DNA from: Nonlabens tegetincola
Lineage (GTDB): Bacteria > Bacteroidota > Bacteroidia > Flavobacteriales > Flavobacteriaceae
Direction: 5' to 3'
NCBI RefSeq assembly: GCF_002954355.1
Contig: NZ_MQVV01000012.1
Span: forward strand, 1-64,000
Length of the DNA stretch: 64,000 nt
Part shown: piece after piece, positions 56,505 to 64,000 of the stretch
Layout of the letters: every line of letters starts with the position of its first letter
Numbering within the stretch: position 1 is the first letter of the stretch
The notes under the pieces: model-generated
What the model was told of the DNA's origin: nothing
The model's input: only the letters and a program-made list of their open reading frames with translations
Databases searched by the model: none
Position numbers and translations under genes: made by a program

Positions 56505-57560
56505 TTAGTCATTCATTTCTTCATTATACTCTTCACGAGCTTCTTTCAACCTTTGTGACATAGGTTCATCAGTGTCGTTCAATTCCTCTAAGTATTCTTC
56601 AATAGCATCTCTACGATTCTCGTCATACTTTTTACGAGCTTTCAACATTTCTTTGTTTAAGTCATAAAGAGCCTCATCGATTTCTTCTAAATTTTCAAGA
56701 TTTTCATCTAAAGTAGCTGTGGCTTTTTCATCTTGATATTCTTTCATTTCTTTTTGAACATCTTCTACAGCATCCATTACATCATCTACTTTTAAGTACT
56801 CAGGCATGTTGTTAAGCATAGAATTAAAATCCGTAACTAGTGTTTGAGCATAAGTAATTTTTTGGTCTTCTTGTGCATTCATCATATTCATACGGTCCGT
56901 TTTCACAGTCTCGTAATCATTAAAATCTACAATCGTTATTATACCTTCATCATCATAGTTTACATTACTCACAAAGTCTGCATAGTTTGCAAGTTCTTCA
57001 TCCTCATAACCGTCAAATCTTAATCTGGCATCTACAATTTCATCATTTAAATCCTCTACAGCTTCTTGAATATCCTCGATGTGATCTTTAATTGTACTTT
57101 CTTTTGTTGATTCATCCTCAAGATCTGCAACTAATTTTTTCATTGCTTTCTCGACGTCATCAACTTCTTTCATGATAACATTAGTTTTCAAGTAAGCTGG
57201 CATTTCTTCTACAAAGGTTTGAAATGCTTGATATGCATTTTCACTATTCATTTCATCACGTACATTAGGTGATGTTGATAAGTTTTTTACCTGATTTTGT
57301 AATTCTCCATAGGCTGTAAAATTTGAAATATTCACGCTCCCATCGTCCATTACCTGGACATTTGTTTTCATGTCTTGGGCCATGCTTTCTGCCTCATTCT
57401 CTGTATAGCTTACGTATTCTCTTGATACGTCTCCTATATCATTGTAAGCTTGTTGCATTTCATTACCAGCATCCTCTACTAGTTCTTCCGTATTTTTCTT
57501 TTCATTATTACAAGCAACCATGGCAGCGGCTACTATTAAACTTATTCCAATCTTTTTCAT
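56505..57560 (-). CDS. acidic helical lipoprotein with an internal duplication
   Basis: The lipobox is MVAC (Cys17). The mature protein is very acidic and helical and contains two repeats of about 130 residues offset by 132. MPAYLK (120-125) and MPEYLK (252-257) are each followed by a V-DDV-K-M-type helix, and DLNDEIVDARLRFD (170-183) corresponds to DLNKEMLKARKKYD (300-313). The opening DDGSVNIS (72-79) corresponds to DDEGIITI (203-210). No known domain is recognised. It probably sits in the periplasm on a membrane or at the surface. It ends in a terminator, so it is a single-gene unit. Confidence 0.78.
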   Translation of the reverse strand: MKKIGISLIVAAAMVACNNEKKNTEELVEDAGNEMQQAYNDIGDVSREYVSYTENEAESMAQDMKTNVQVMDDGSVNISNFTAYGELQNQVKNLSTSPNVRDEMNSENAYQAFQTFVEEMPAYLKTNVIMKEVDDVEKAMKKLVADLEDESTKESTIKDHIEDIQEAVEDLNDEIVDARLRFDGYEDEELANYADFVSNVNYDDEGIITIVDFNDYETVKTDRMNMMNAQEDQKITYAQTLVTDFNSMLNNMPEYLKVDDVMDAVEDVQKEMKEYQDEKATATLDENLENLEEIDEALYDLNKEMLKARKKYDENRRDAIEEYLEELNDTDEPMSQRLKEAREEYNEEMND

Positions 57561-57731
57561 AATATTATTTTTTGTTTGAAATAAAAGTACAGTCTCATCT
57601 CAATTATTTTATATAATGAAATAATAATGCATATCGGTTTTTAATTAAATTGTGTTAATAGTTAACATAGTTTGTAATTCTGTTTAGTTATTATTAGATG
57701 TTTTGTTAAAAAATAGAGCTTTTTCTACTTC

Positions 57732-57745
57732 GCTTTCGCGAAAGC
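57732..57745. repeat. GCTTTCGCGAAAGC palindrome, copy 14 (intergenic)
   Basis: An exact copy within the 16-mer, in the A+T-rich 288-base gap between the duplicated lipoprotein and tdh. I see nothing else in the gap apart from a TATATTTG -7 box at 57824-57831 before tdh. Confidence 0.9.
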
Positions 57746-57848
57746 GGAATTAATTCTTACATAAGATTGATAATTTCTTATTTATTTACCTATTCGTTAA
57801 GTAATCTGATAAGCTGGTGCAATTATATTTGCGCAAACGTTATAATTC

Positions 57849-58802
57849 ATGGCAACAAAGATTTTAGTAATAGGAGCCTGTGGTCAAATAGGTAGTGAGT
57901 TAACGGCAAAACTACGTGAACTGCACGGTGCTGAAGCGGTAATAGCAAGCGATATAAGAGAAGGAGATAAAGAAATGATGGAGGCAGGTCCTTTTGAAGT
58001 TCTTGATGCTACCGATGCTGATGCAGTAGAGGATATTTGTGCACATTATGAAATAACAGATGTCTATTTAATGGCTGCAATGTTAAGTGCAACTGCTGAA
58101 AAATACCCTTCTAAAGCCTGGAATCTAAATATGGATAGTTTATTTAATGTCCTAGATCTAGGTAAAGAAGGTAAAATAGAGAAAATCTTTTGGCCTAGTA
58201 GTATAGCTGTTTTTGGACCTACTACACCAAAGGACAATACACCGCAAAAAACAGTAATGGAACCTAGTACCGTATATGGTATAAGTAAACAAACTGGGGA
58301 ACGCTGGTGCGAATACTATCACAACAAATATGGTGTAGATGTTAGATCCATACGTTACCCAGGATTAATATCCTGGAAGACAATGCCTGGTGGAGGAACT
58401 ACTGACTATGCCATTGAAATTTTTCATGATGCCATCAACAAAGGAGAATATACGTGTTTTTTAAAAGAAGACACTGCACTACCTATGATGTATATGGATG
58501 ATGCTATCAAAGCGACAGTTGATATAATGCATGTGCCTAATGATAAAATTAAGGACCGTTCAAGCTACAATTTGAGTGCAATGAGTTTTACTCCACAACA
58601 AATCGCTCAAGAAATTAAGAAACATATTTCAGAATTTGAAATTGCGTACGAACCAGATTTCAGACAATCCATTGCTGATAGCTGGCCAGCATCAATAAAT
58701 GATAAAGAGGCGCGTGAAGATTGGGGCTGGGAACACCATTTTGATTTAGAAAATATGGTTAAGGAAATGATAGTTCATCTTCCTAAAAAATCTTATTTCT
58801 AG
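57849..58802 (+). CDS. SDR-type L-threonine 3-dehydrogenase
   Basis: The 317-residue protein is an extended short-chain dehydrogenase. The NAD-binding motif is GACGQIG (8-14), the catalytic tyrosine and lysine are in YGISKQTGE, and IRYPGLISW with GGGTTDYA matches the threonine dehydrogenases characterised in flavobacteria. It oxidises threonine to 2-amino-3-ketobutyrate in the cytosol. A related UDP-sugar epimerase role is less likely given the PGGGTTDYA segment. A TATATTTG element lies 18 bases before the start codon. Confidence 0.88.
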   Translation: MATKILVIGACGQIGSELTAKLRELHGAEAVIASDIREGDKEMMEAGPFEVLDATDADAVEDICAHYEITDVYLMAAMLSATAEKYPSKAWNLNMDSLFNVLDLGKEGKIEKIFWPSSIAVFGPTTPKDNTPQKTVMEPSTVYGISKQTGERWCEYYHNKYGVDVRSIRYPGLISWKTMPGGGTTDYAIEIFHDAINKGEYTCFLKEDTALPMMYMDDAIKATVDIMHVPNDKIKDRSSYNLSAMSFTPQQIAQEIKKHISEFEIAYEPDFRQSIADSWPASINDKEAREDWGWEHHFDLENMVKEMIVHLPKKSYF

Positions 58803-58842
58803 AGTTTAAGATATAAGTATATTTGTAGCCTAAATTTAATCT

Positions 58843-59271
58843 ATGTCATTTTCAAGTTTATTTGAATCAGGAGAATCTACTAGAAATAAAAGCCATTTAG
58901 CTTCATTAGTAAATATTGCAATTACAAACGGTGTAATCTCTGATGAGGAATTAGTTATACTGGGACGTATTAAAACTAAATTGAGTATAGCAGATTCTGA
59001 TTTTGAGGCTATTATAAAAAATCCATCTAAATACCCAATTAATCCGCCTACTACAAATGAGGAGCGCATTCAATGGTTACACGATCTTTTTAAAGTTGTC
59101 TTTGCCGATCATAGTATGGACGAGGATGAGTACAGATTACTAAAAAGATATGCAACAGCCATAGGATACAATGATGCCGATGCTGAATATCTAGTAAAGC
59201 GCAGTATCGAAATTTTCTCAGGACATCTAGCTCTTGAAGATTATCGATACCTTTTAAATAAAGACAGGTAG
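58843..59271 (+). CDS. TerB-like helical protein
   Basis: The 142-residue protein has the TerB pattern of two helical repeats: LASLVNIAITNGVISDEELVIL and WLHDLFKVVFADHSMDEDEYRLLKRYATAIG. The acidic DGxIsxxE-type turns are often metal-binding in the family. TerB proteins are linked to tellurite resistance and stress response, but most members, like this one, stand outside ter operons. A TATATTTG box (58818-58825) lies upstream. It converges on the histidine kinase gene, with stops 1 bp apart. Confidence 0.82.
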   Translation: MSFSSLFESGESTRNKSHLASLVNIAITNGVISDEELVILGRIKTKLSIADSDFEAIIKNPSKYPINPPTTNEERIQWLHDLFKVVFADHSMDEDEYRLLKRYATAIGYNDADAEYLVKRSIEIFSGHLALEDYRYLLNKDR

Positions 59272-59272
59272 T

Positions 59273-60760
59273 CTAAATAAATTTTTTGATCTTCAAGTTG
59301 CTGTATACGGATTCTAATAATTCGTCGTCAGTATATGGTTTTTGAACCACTTGTTTGAATCCAGATTTCTTAAATTCCGATATTCGCTTTTTGTCAGATT
59401 CTGTCGTTAGAGCGATTACCGGGATTTTTTTATTGTGATCATTTGCAAACTCTTTAATCATGTTAAGGAGTTCAATCGCGTCCACTTGAGATAGACTTGA
59501 TGACATTAAAATAAGGTCATAGTCCTTGTTTTCAACGGCGTTTAATAAATCTCTAGGATCAGAAAATACTATTGTATTAAAGTTCTTTTCATTTACAAGA
59601 ACTTTAATGGCTGTGTATTGTGTAATTCCGTTGTCCTCTGCAATAATAATTTTTGCTTTTTCAGAAAACGTGGGCTTTGTTGGAGATTCAGTTGGAGCTG
59701 CTTTAGGAATATCAACATTCAAAGGAACTTTCACTCTCAAATTTGCTACTTGTACACTATTGCCTGATTCGTCTTTTTCGATATATAGACTTCCATTGTA
59801 AACATCTAGAAGTTCTTTGGCTATTGAGAATCCCAAACCTTTAATCTGAATGTCACTAGAGAGTTCAGGAAGATTATTAGACGCTACCGTTTCTGGAATA
59901 ACACCTTCTCCAGAAATTTTAAATCGCAGACTTGCTTTACTAGCACGTCGTTGATTTTCTTTAACGGTTAAAACTATGTTTTCTCCATTATTAAAATAGA
60001 TCGCGTTTTCTATAAGGTTTGTCAATATTTGATCTAACCTACGCTTATCAATTTCAATGTATTCAGGTACTTGAGAACCTATTTTTAAGGAAAATGAAAA
60101 TCCTAAATTAGATGCTTTGGTTGTGTATTTAAACTTAAAATTCTCAAGATATTCTATAAAATTGATTGTTTCTGGATTGAGCTCAATCTGATTTCTTTTA
60201 AGAAAAGACAACTCAATAATATCTTCAAGAATCTTCTTTAAGTTTTCACTTTGTTCATAGATAGCTTCTACAAGCTTATTTTGCTCTAGCGGCAAATCAC
60301 TTTTCACTAGCATAGATGAGAACGCACTTATTAGTGTAAGCGGTGACTTCATCTCGTGAGAAAAGTTTGAAATAAATTTGTTTTTGAAGGAGGCAGCCTC
60401 CTCTAACATATCATTTTTAAGTTCTAGAACTTCATTGAATATGTAAGACTCATTTCTTTTTTGAGCAATTTCTTGTAGTCTAGAATAAAATACGCTGTTA
60501 TCTACAAGCTGAATCGTTCTATTTGAAGCATTCTTACTGAAGCTTATGTCTAAGAGCTTGTCATGTATTTCAACACAGTTTAGTTTTTTTTCCTCTGATT
60601 CAAAGTATAAATCAACCTGTGTAAAAAAAGGATGGAATTGCTCTATGCTACTTCCTTCTTTTAGATTAAAAATAATATCGTTTGATGAAATTACTTGAAA
60701 GTTCTCATCAAGGACAATTATTTGAGAATTTTGGGGATTGATGTCTAGGTGCGGTGTCAT
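59273..60760 (-). CDS. hybrid sensor histidine kinase with degenerate receiver
   Basis: Residues 1-100 may be a divergent PAS-like sensor. A HisKA domain follows with the phosphorylated histidine in NFSHEMKSPL (His135), then an ATPase domain with NLIENAIYF (N box) and GLGFSIAKELL. The G1 box, normally D-x-G-x-G, reads SGEGV (283-287). The receiver (369-495) keeps AEDN, the threonine in ALTTE and the lysine in VVQKPY, but the phosphorylatable aspartate after DLILM is Ser420 (DLILMSSS). No transmembrane helix is seen, so it is cytosolic. It overlaps the Ras-like GTPase gene by four bases and is the last gene of the operon. Confidence 0.88.
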   Translation of the reverse strand: MTPHLDINPQNSQIIVLDENFQVISSNDIIFNLKEGSSIEQFHPFFTQVDLYFESEEKKLNCVEIHDKLLDISFSKNASNRTIQLVDNSVFYSRLQEIAQKRNESYIFNEVLELKNDMLEEAASFKNKFISNFSHEMKSPLTLISAFSSMLVKSDLPLEQNKLVEAIYEQSENLKKILEDIIELSFLKRNQIELNPETINFIEYLENFKFKYTTKASNLGFSFSLKIGSQVPEYIEIDKRRLDQILTNLIENAIYFNNGENIVLTVKENQRRASKASLRFKISGEGVIPETVASNNLPELSSDIQIKGLGFSIAKELLDVYNGSLYIEKDESGNSVQVANLRVKVPLNVDIPKAAPTESPTKPTFSEKAKIIIAEDNGITQYTAIKVLVNEKNFNTIVFSDPRDLLNAVENKDYDLILMSSSLSQVDAIELLNMIKEFANDHNKKIPVIALTTESDKKRISEFKKSGFKQVVQKPYTDDELLESVYSNLKIKKFI

Positions 60761-61239
60761 GTAAGCATCATTTTTGTGATTCTTTCAAACATGCGCTGCA
60801 CATTATTACCTTCTTTGGCACTTACCAAAATATCTAAAAAATCAAATTCATCTTTCTTTTCGGCCATCATACCTTTAGGGATTAGGTCAGACTTATTTCC
60901 GACCTTTAAGATAGGGGTTTTTTGATATTTATTTTGAAGAAAGTTTAAATGTTCATCAACTTTACTAAAAGTTTTTGGTCTACTAATATCTGCTACATAT
61001 ATAAACCCATGAGTTCCAAGGAGGTATGCAGGTCTCACTTCTTCAATATCATCTGTTCCTTCTGTATCCCAAATGATAAGATTAACATCATTATCATTTA
61101 AATTAAGTTGTTTTTTCATGATATGGACACCTATAGTAACTTTATAGTCCTCAGAAAACTGATCTTCTACAAACCTTCTTATCAGGGATGTTTTACCAAC
61201 TCCAAAACTTCCTACTATTACAATCTTTTTTGATACCAT
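60757..61239 (-). CDS. Ras-superfamily small GTPase
   Basis: The 160-residue protein is a stand-alone GTPase of Ras/Rab shape. The P-loop is GSFGVGKTSL (10-19), the switch I threonine lies in YKVTIG (Thr35), switch II is WDTEGTDD (57-64), the base-specificity motif is NKSD (115-118), and SAK is at 140-142. The position of Ras Gln61 is threonine, so intrinsic hydrolysis is probably slow and needs a partner. It is related to prokaryotic MglA/Rup-type GTPases. Its start is 1 bp after the longin/roadblock-like gene, and its end overlaps the kinase start. Confidence 0.93.
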   Translation of the reverse strand: MVSKKIVIVGSFGVGKTSLIRRFVEDQFSEDYKVTIGVHIMKKQLNLNDNDVNLIIWDTEGTDDIEEVRPAYLLGTHGFIYVADISRPKTFSKVDEHLNFLQNKYQKTPILKVGNKSDLIPKGMMAEKKDEFDFLDILVSAKEGNNVQRMFERITKMMLT

Positions 61240-61240
61240 A

Positions 61241-62065
61241 TTAATTTCCTAATTCAAATTGGGAATATTGCTTTATGAGAAATTGCTGTAATTCTTCTCT
61301 TTTTGAAATAAGTTTATTTTTATTAATGTTTTGACTGACCTTTAAATTATGGTCTTCTAATTTATTTTGCAAGTTTTCAGTAAATGTACCGCTTATCGCA
61401 CTGGCTATGTAGTACTGGTGAAAACTATGTAGATGAATTTCATATAAATCATATTCTATAGACTGTAAATTACGGGTGGATGTTTTAAAAGCATCTTCTA
61501 CAAATGCTTTAATTGCTGTTAACATGCCACTAATCATATCTTCATCCAGGGTTGCTTTAATTTGATAACTTCCTAATAATATTCCGGAGCCTTTTTCAAT
61601 TATAAAAACTTGTTCTAATTCTGCCTCGGCAAGATCGCTTATGATAAGTTCTTCTTCCTTGACACCTGTGAACATACTCTTTATTTTTCTTTTAATGGTT
61701 TGAACTGAAAATACGTCCTGAGTAGTTTGCTCTATACGCTCAGATAAAATTTTAATTTCTTGTGCGATATATTTTTTTATCATTTGCCCCATAATTGGGT
61801 ATAGGGCTTCAACTACTTGATCTTTTGATTCGGCGATTTGAGTTTTTAAAGTCTCGGTAATAATTGGTCCTAATTCTTGAGGAATACGTTCGGTAAATTC
61901 TAGTAATTCGTCTTGTATTATTGGAGATACCTTTTCTGAAAGTTTAGCACGTTCACGCAAAGTTTCTTCCAGCTTACTGATTTTTACAGAAATGCTCTGT
62001 GCATATTCACGTTCGTCAGTAAGTAAGAGAGATTTTAGTAGTTCTAATTTCTCATCGGTATTCAT
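61241..62065 (-). CDS. GTPase-partner protein resembling the front part of OmpA-family proteins
   Basis: With the ATG at 62065 the protein has 274 residues. An N-terminal coiled coil (about 4-40) leads to LGPIITETLKTQIAESKDQ, ALYPIMGQMIKKYIAQEI and KRKIKSMFTGVKEEELI. A compact alpha/beta domain starting LEQVFIIEKGSGILLGSYQ follows and recalls roadblock/longin sensors. From memory, this series of motifs matches the N-terminal half of large OmpA-domain proteins of Proteobacteria and Cyanobacteria, but the OmpA domain is absent. The next gene is a Ras-like GTPase, which such sensors bind or activate. The family link needs a profile search. Confidence 0.7.
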   Translation of the reverse strand: MNTDEKLELLKSLLLTDEREYAQSISVKISKLEETLRERAKLSEKVSPIIQDELLEFTERIPQELGPIITETLKTQIAESKDQVVEALYPIMGQMIKKYIAQEIKILSERIEQTTQDVFSVQTIKRKIKSMFTGVKEEELIISDLAEAELEQVFIIEKGSGILLGSYQIKATLDEDMISGMLTAIKAFVEDAFKTSTRNLQSIEYDLYEIHLHSFHQYYIASAISGTFTENLQNKLEDHNLKVSQNINKNKLISKREELQQFLIKQYSQFELGN

Positions 62066-62076
62066 CAAGGAACCTT

Positions 62077-62430
62077 TTACTGGGCTTTAATTTTCTCCCC
62101 AAGTTCTATTAATGAATCTCCAAGCATTTTTCGACTTGTTTTAGCATCATCTAGCTCGTCTAGTCGGTCTTCCATCTTGCTTTCAAGATCAGTAAGACGA
62201 ATGTTTAGATCAGTAGACAAACTATCAATACTTTTTGATAGCTCTTCTCTAGCATCGTCGATTAAATCTTGAAGTTCCTGCTTTTTTTTCTGAAGATCTT
62301 TTTTAAGTAGTTCAAATTCAGAATCATATTGTTGTATGTTTTCTCCAAAAATGAGGTTTTTTATAGCCTCTAATTTTGAATTACTATCAACAACAGCTTC
62401 GTTAGGGGTGTTTTTTTCAGGTTGGGCCAT
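62077..62430 (-). CDS. coiled-coil protein of the GTPase operon
   Basis: The 117-residue protein is almost wholly coiled coil (residues 35-110), charged, without membrane segment or signal. Its N-terminus KLEAIKNLIFGENIQQYDSE resembles that of the next gene's product (KLELLKSLLLTDEREYAQSI), which suggests a common origin or shared binding site. It lies 11 bp upstream of that gene and 43 bp downstream of fbp. The ATG at 62430 is chosen over a GTG one codon earlier. No family was recognised. Confidence 0.75.
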   Translation of the reverse strand: MAQPEKNTPNEAVVDSNSKLEAIKNLIFGENIQQYDSEFELLKKDLQKKKQELQDLIDDAREELSKSIDSLSTDLNIRLTDLESKMEDRLDELDDAKTSRKMLGDSLIELGEKIKAQ

Positions 62431-62473
62431 CACAATACATTTTCAATTAGCTAAAATACCATTTTTTATTAAA

Positions 62474-63481
62474 TTATGGTATTCTTTGAATAAACTGCTC
62501 AGCCTTTTCAACCATGTTTTTGCTTCCGCAAATAAATGGTACCCTTTGATGAAGTTCTTCTGGTTTAAGATCTAAGATTCTTGTGTGGCCATCGCTGGCT
62601 TTTCCTCCAGCTTGTTCGGCAATAAATGCCATGGGATTGCACTCATAGAGAAGGCGTAGTTTTCCATTACTTGCCTTGCTGCTTTTAGGGTACATATAAA
62701 TACCGCCTTTTATCATGTTACGATGAATATCACTTACAAGACTTCCTATATATCTACTAGTGTAAGGTCGATCTCCTTCTTCCTTTTGGCAGTATTTTAT
62801 GTAATCTTTAATCCCTTGTGGAAAATGCACATAATTACCTTCATTGACACTGTAAATTCTTCCATCTTCTGGAAATTGCATGTTAGGGTGTGAAAGGTAA
62901 TAGGTTCCCAGCGCTGGGTTTAGAGTAAATCCATTTACACCATGACCTGTAGTGTAAACTAGCATTGTAGATGTTCCGTATATAATGTATCCAGCTGCAA
63001 CTTGTTGATTACCTGGCTGAAGAAAATCTTCCAGTTGTACCGGTGTTCCTGGTGGTGTTACTCTTCTGTAGATGGAAAAGATAGTTCCTACTGACACATT
63101 TACGTCGATGTTTGAACTACCATCAAGTGGATCCATAAGTACCACATATTTACTTGCGTGGTTACCATCGTTACCTTCAATAGTTATAAAGTCGTCATTT
63201 TCTTCACTTGCGATACCACAAACGATTTGCCTATTAGTCAATGTCCTTATAAAAGTATCGTTTGCAAAAACATCTAATTTTTGTTGGTCTTCACCTTGGG
63301 TATTGATTTCACCTATACTACCAGTAATGTCTACCAGACCAGCCTTGTTAACCTCGTGGTTAACCATCTTTGCTGCTAGTCTTATCGAGTTGATAAGTCT
63401 ACTTAATTCACCGCTACTATAAGGAAATGCAGCTTGATGTTCTATGATAAATTCTCCTAGGGATTGGTTTTTGGTAGCCAT
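62474..63481 (-). CDS. fbp: class I fructose-1,6-bisphosphatase
   Basis: The 335-residue enzyme removes the 1-phosphate of fructose 1,6-bisphosphate in gluconeogenesis. The metal site is made by ASEENDDF and [26 protein letters not shown], and the substrate-binding tail has [20 protein letters not shown]. Length and motifs are those of class I enzymes. It is the first gene of the minus-strand run that ends with the histidine kinase. The 43-bp gap leaves open whether it shares the transcript. Confidence 0.96.
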   Translation of the reverse strand: MATKNQSLGEFIIEHQAAFPYSSGELSRLINSIRLAAKMVNHEVNKAGLVDITGSIGEINTQGEDQQKLDVFANDTFIRTLTNRQIVCGIASEENDDFITIEGNDGNHASKYVVLMDPLDGSSNIDVNVSVGTIFSIYRRVTPPGTPVQLEDFLQPGNQQVAAGYIIYGTSTMLVYTTGHGVNGFTLNPALGTYYLSHPNMQFPEDGRIYSVNEGNYVHFPQGIKDYIKYCQKEEGDRPYTSRYIGSLVSDIHRNMIKGGIYMYPKSSKASNGKLRLLYECNPMAFIAEQAGGKASDGHTRILDLKPEELHQRVPFICGSKNMVEKAEQFIQRIP

Positions 63482-63589
63482 ATTTTATATCGTTGCTGCA
63501 AATATCTTAATAAATGCAAGTAACTACAACGATGTAGTGCTAACTTTTTTGAATTATACTCTACTAGACTTTAATTTAGCAAAAAAACC

Positions 63590-64000
63590 ATGATAAACAT
63601 TCGACAGGCCACCCAACAAGATTTTTCTAGAGTTCTTGAATTAATTAATGAATTAGCCCTTTTTGAAAAGGAGCCCGATGCAGTTGAAATTTCAATAGAA
63701 GATTTAATTCAAAACGGGACAGGAAATAATCCTCTTTTTACTTGCTTTGTAGGTGAATATAAAGGTAATATTGAAGGAATGGCATTGTGCTATCCCAGAT
63801 TTTCGACATGGAAAGGTGTTACCATTCATCTAGAAGATTTAATTGTTACTCAAAAAATGAGAGGAGTTGGTTTAGGAAAAGCCTTATATAACGAAGTTCT
63901 TAAACACGCGTTAAAAAAGGGTGCAAGGCGAGTAGAATGGGTAGTGCTGGATTGGAATACACACGCTATTGATTTTTACAAGAATACTGGAGCAACCGTA
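63590..64000 (+). CDS. GNAT family N-acetyltransferase (partial, cut by window end)
   Basis: The 137 codons seen, from the ATG at 63590, run off the right edge in frame. INIRQATQQDFSRVLELINELA opens a GNAT fold, and the acetyl-CoA-binding motif is LIVTQKMRGVGLGKALYNEV (Q/RxxGxG/A type). WVVLDWNTHAIDFYKNTGA follows as the last motif. The sequence is of the diamine/polyamine acetyltransferase-like branch (LALFEKEPDAVE near the N-terminus), but the acceptor is not certain. It is divergent from fbp. Confidence 0.9.
   Translation, partial: MINIRQATQQDFSRVLELINELALFEKEPDAVEISIEDLIQNGTGNNPLFTCFVGEYKGNIEGMALCYPRFSTWKGVTIHLEDLIVTQKMRGVGLGKALYNEVLKHALKKGARRVEWVVLDWNTHAIDFYKNTGATV

Noticed and set aside
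834-57745. Palindrome copies as CRISPR repeats or transposon ends
   Set aside because: They are kilobases apart, lack spacers, flanking duplications and any transposase, and several lie inside intact essential genes.
59526-59801. 91-codon frame opposite the histidine kinase
   Set aside because: It is a shadow of the real gene without promoter, signal or family pattern.

Overview
The window looks like a contiguous chromosomal segment of a marine-type member of the Flavobacteriaceae (Bacteroidota). The evidence is the low G+C content, TonB-dependent receptors with carboxypeptidase-like N-terminal domains, type IX secretion C-terminal sorting domains, lipoproteins with acidic residues just after the lipobox cysteine, an SDR-type threonine dehydrogenase, and promoters of the TTG-N19/20-TAnnTTTG class. 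Genus is not certain; a relative of Nonlabens or Dokdonia is a guess. I see no prophage, insertion sequence, CRISPR array or plasmid gene.

Layout. 1-8253: polA (cut by the left edge and broken by an apparent one-base frameshift), a membrane-anchored metallophosphoesterase, a thioredoxin-fold protein without catalytic cysteines, a polysaccharide deacetylase and a large DUF2723 membrane glycosyltransferase-like protein. 8438-20520: tRNA-Gln, a universal stress protein, the rimP-nusA-infB operon with a terminator-like hairpin in its leader, pirin, metG, and a DUF1800/DUF1501 pair. 20619-30011: LD-carboxypeptidase, yraN, then a secreted nuclease-like protein divergent from a TonB receptor and a DUF5689-type surface lipoprotein, followed by a TPP riboswitch controlling a second TonB receptor. 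30258-38530: a Rieske-like lipoprotein that has lost its histidine ligands, greA, a HIT protein, a truncated SRPBCC gene, tadA, dxs, a Sortilin/BNR-type protein with a T9SS domain, and a dGTPase. 38671-45091: a TonB receptor, a beta-helix lipoprotein and a PiT phosphate transporter with a PhoU-like tail. 45400-52068: a complete TetR-TolC-MFP-RND efflux operon with a clear candidate operator. 52207-58802: polyprenyl synthase, the ATP-dependent ligase/exonuclease pair, two lipoproteins of unknown function and threonine dehydrogenase. 58843-64000: TerB-like protein, then an operon (fbp, coiled-coil protein, longin/roadblock-like protein, Ras-like GTPase, hybrid histidine kinase with a degenerate receiver), and the start of a GNAT acetyltransferase.

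Two things stand out. First, a 14-base palindrome GCTTTCGCGAAAGC occurs 14 times exactly (plus one one-base variant) on this 64 kb, about once per 4.5 kb, both between genes and inside nine coding regions. There it is read in all three frames as LSRK, FRES or AFAKA, twice as part of a signal peptide. It behaves like a genome-wide iterated palindrome. Second, the 59273-62430 operon joins a Ras-like GTPase lacking the usual catalytic glutamine, a protein resembling the front part of large OmpA-family proteins of other phyla, a coiled-coil partner with a similar N-terminus, and a sensor kinase whose receiver has no phosphoacceptor aspartate. This is the best candidate here for an undescribed signalling or polarity module.
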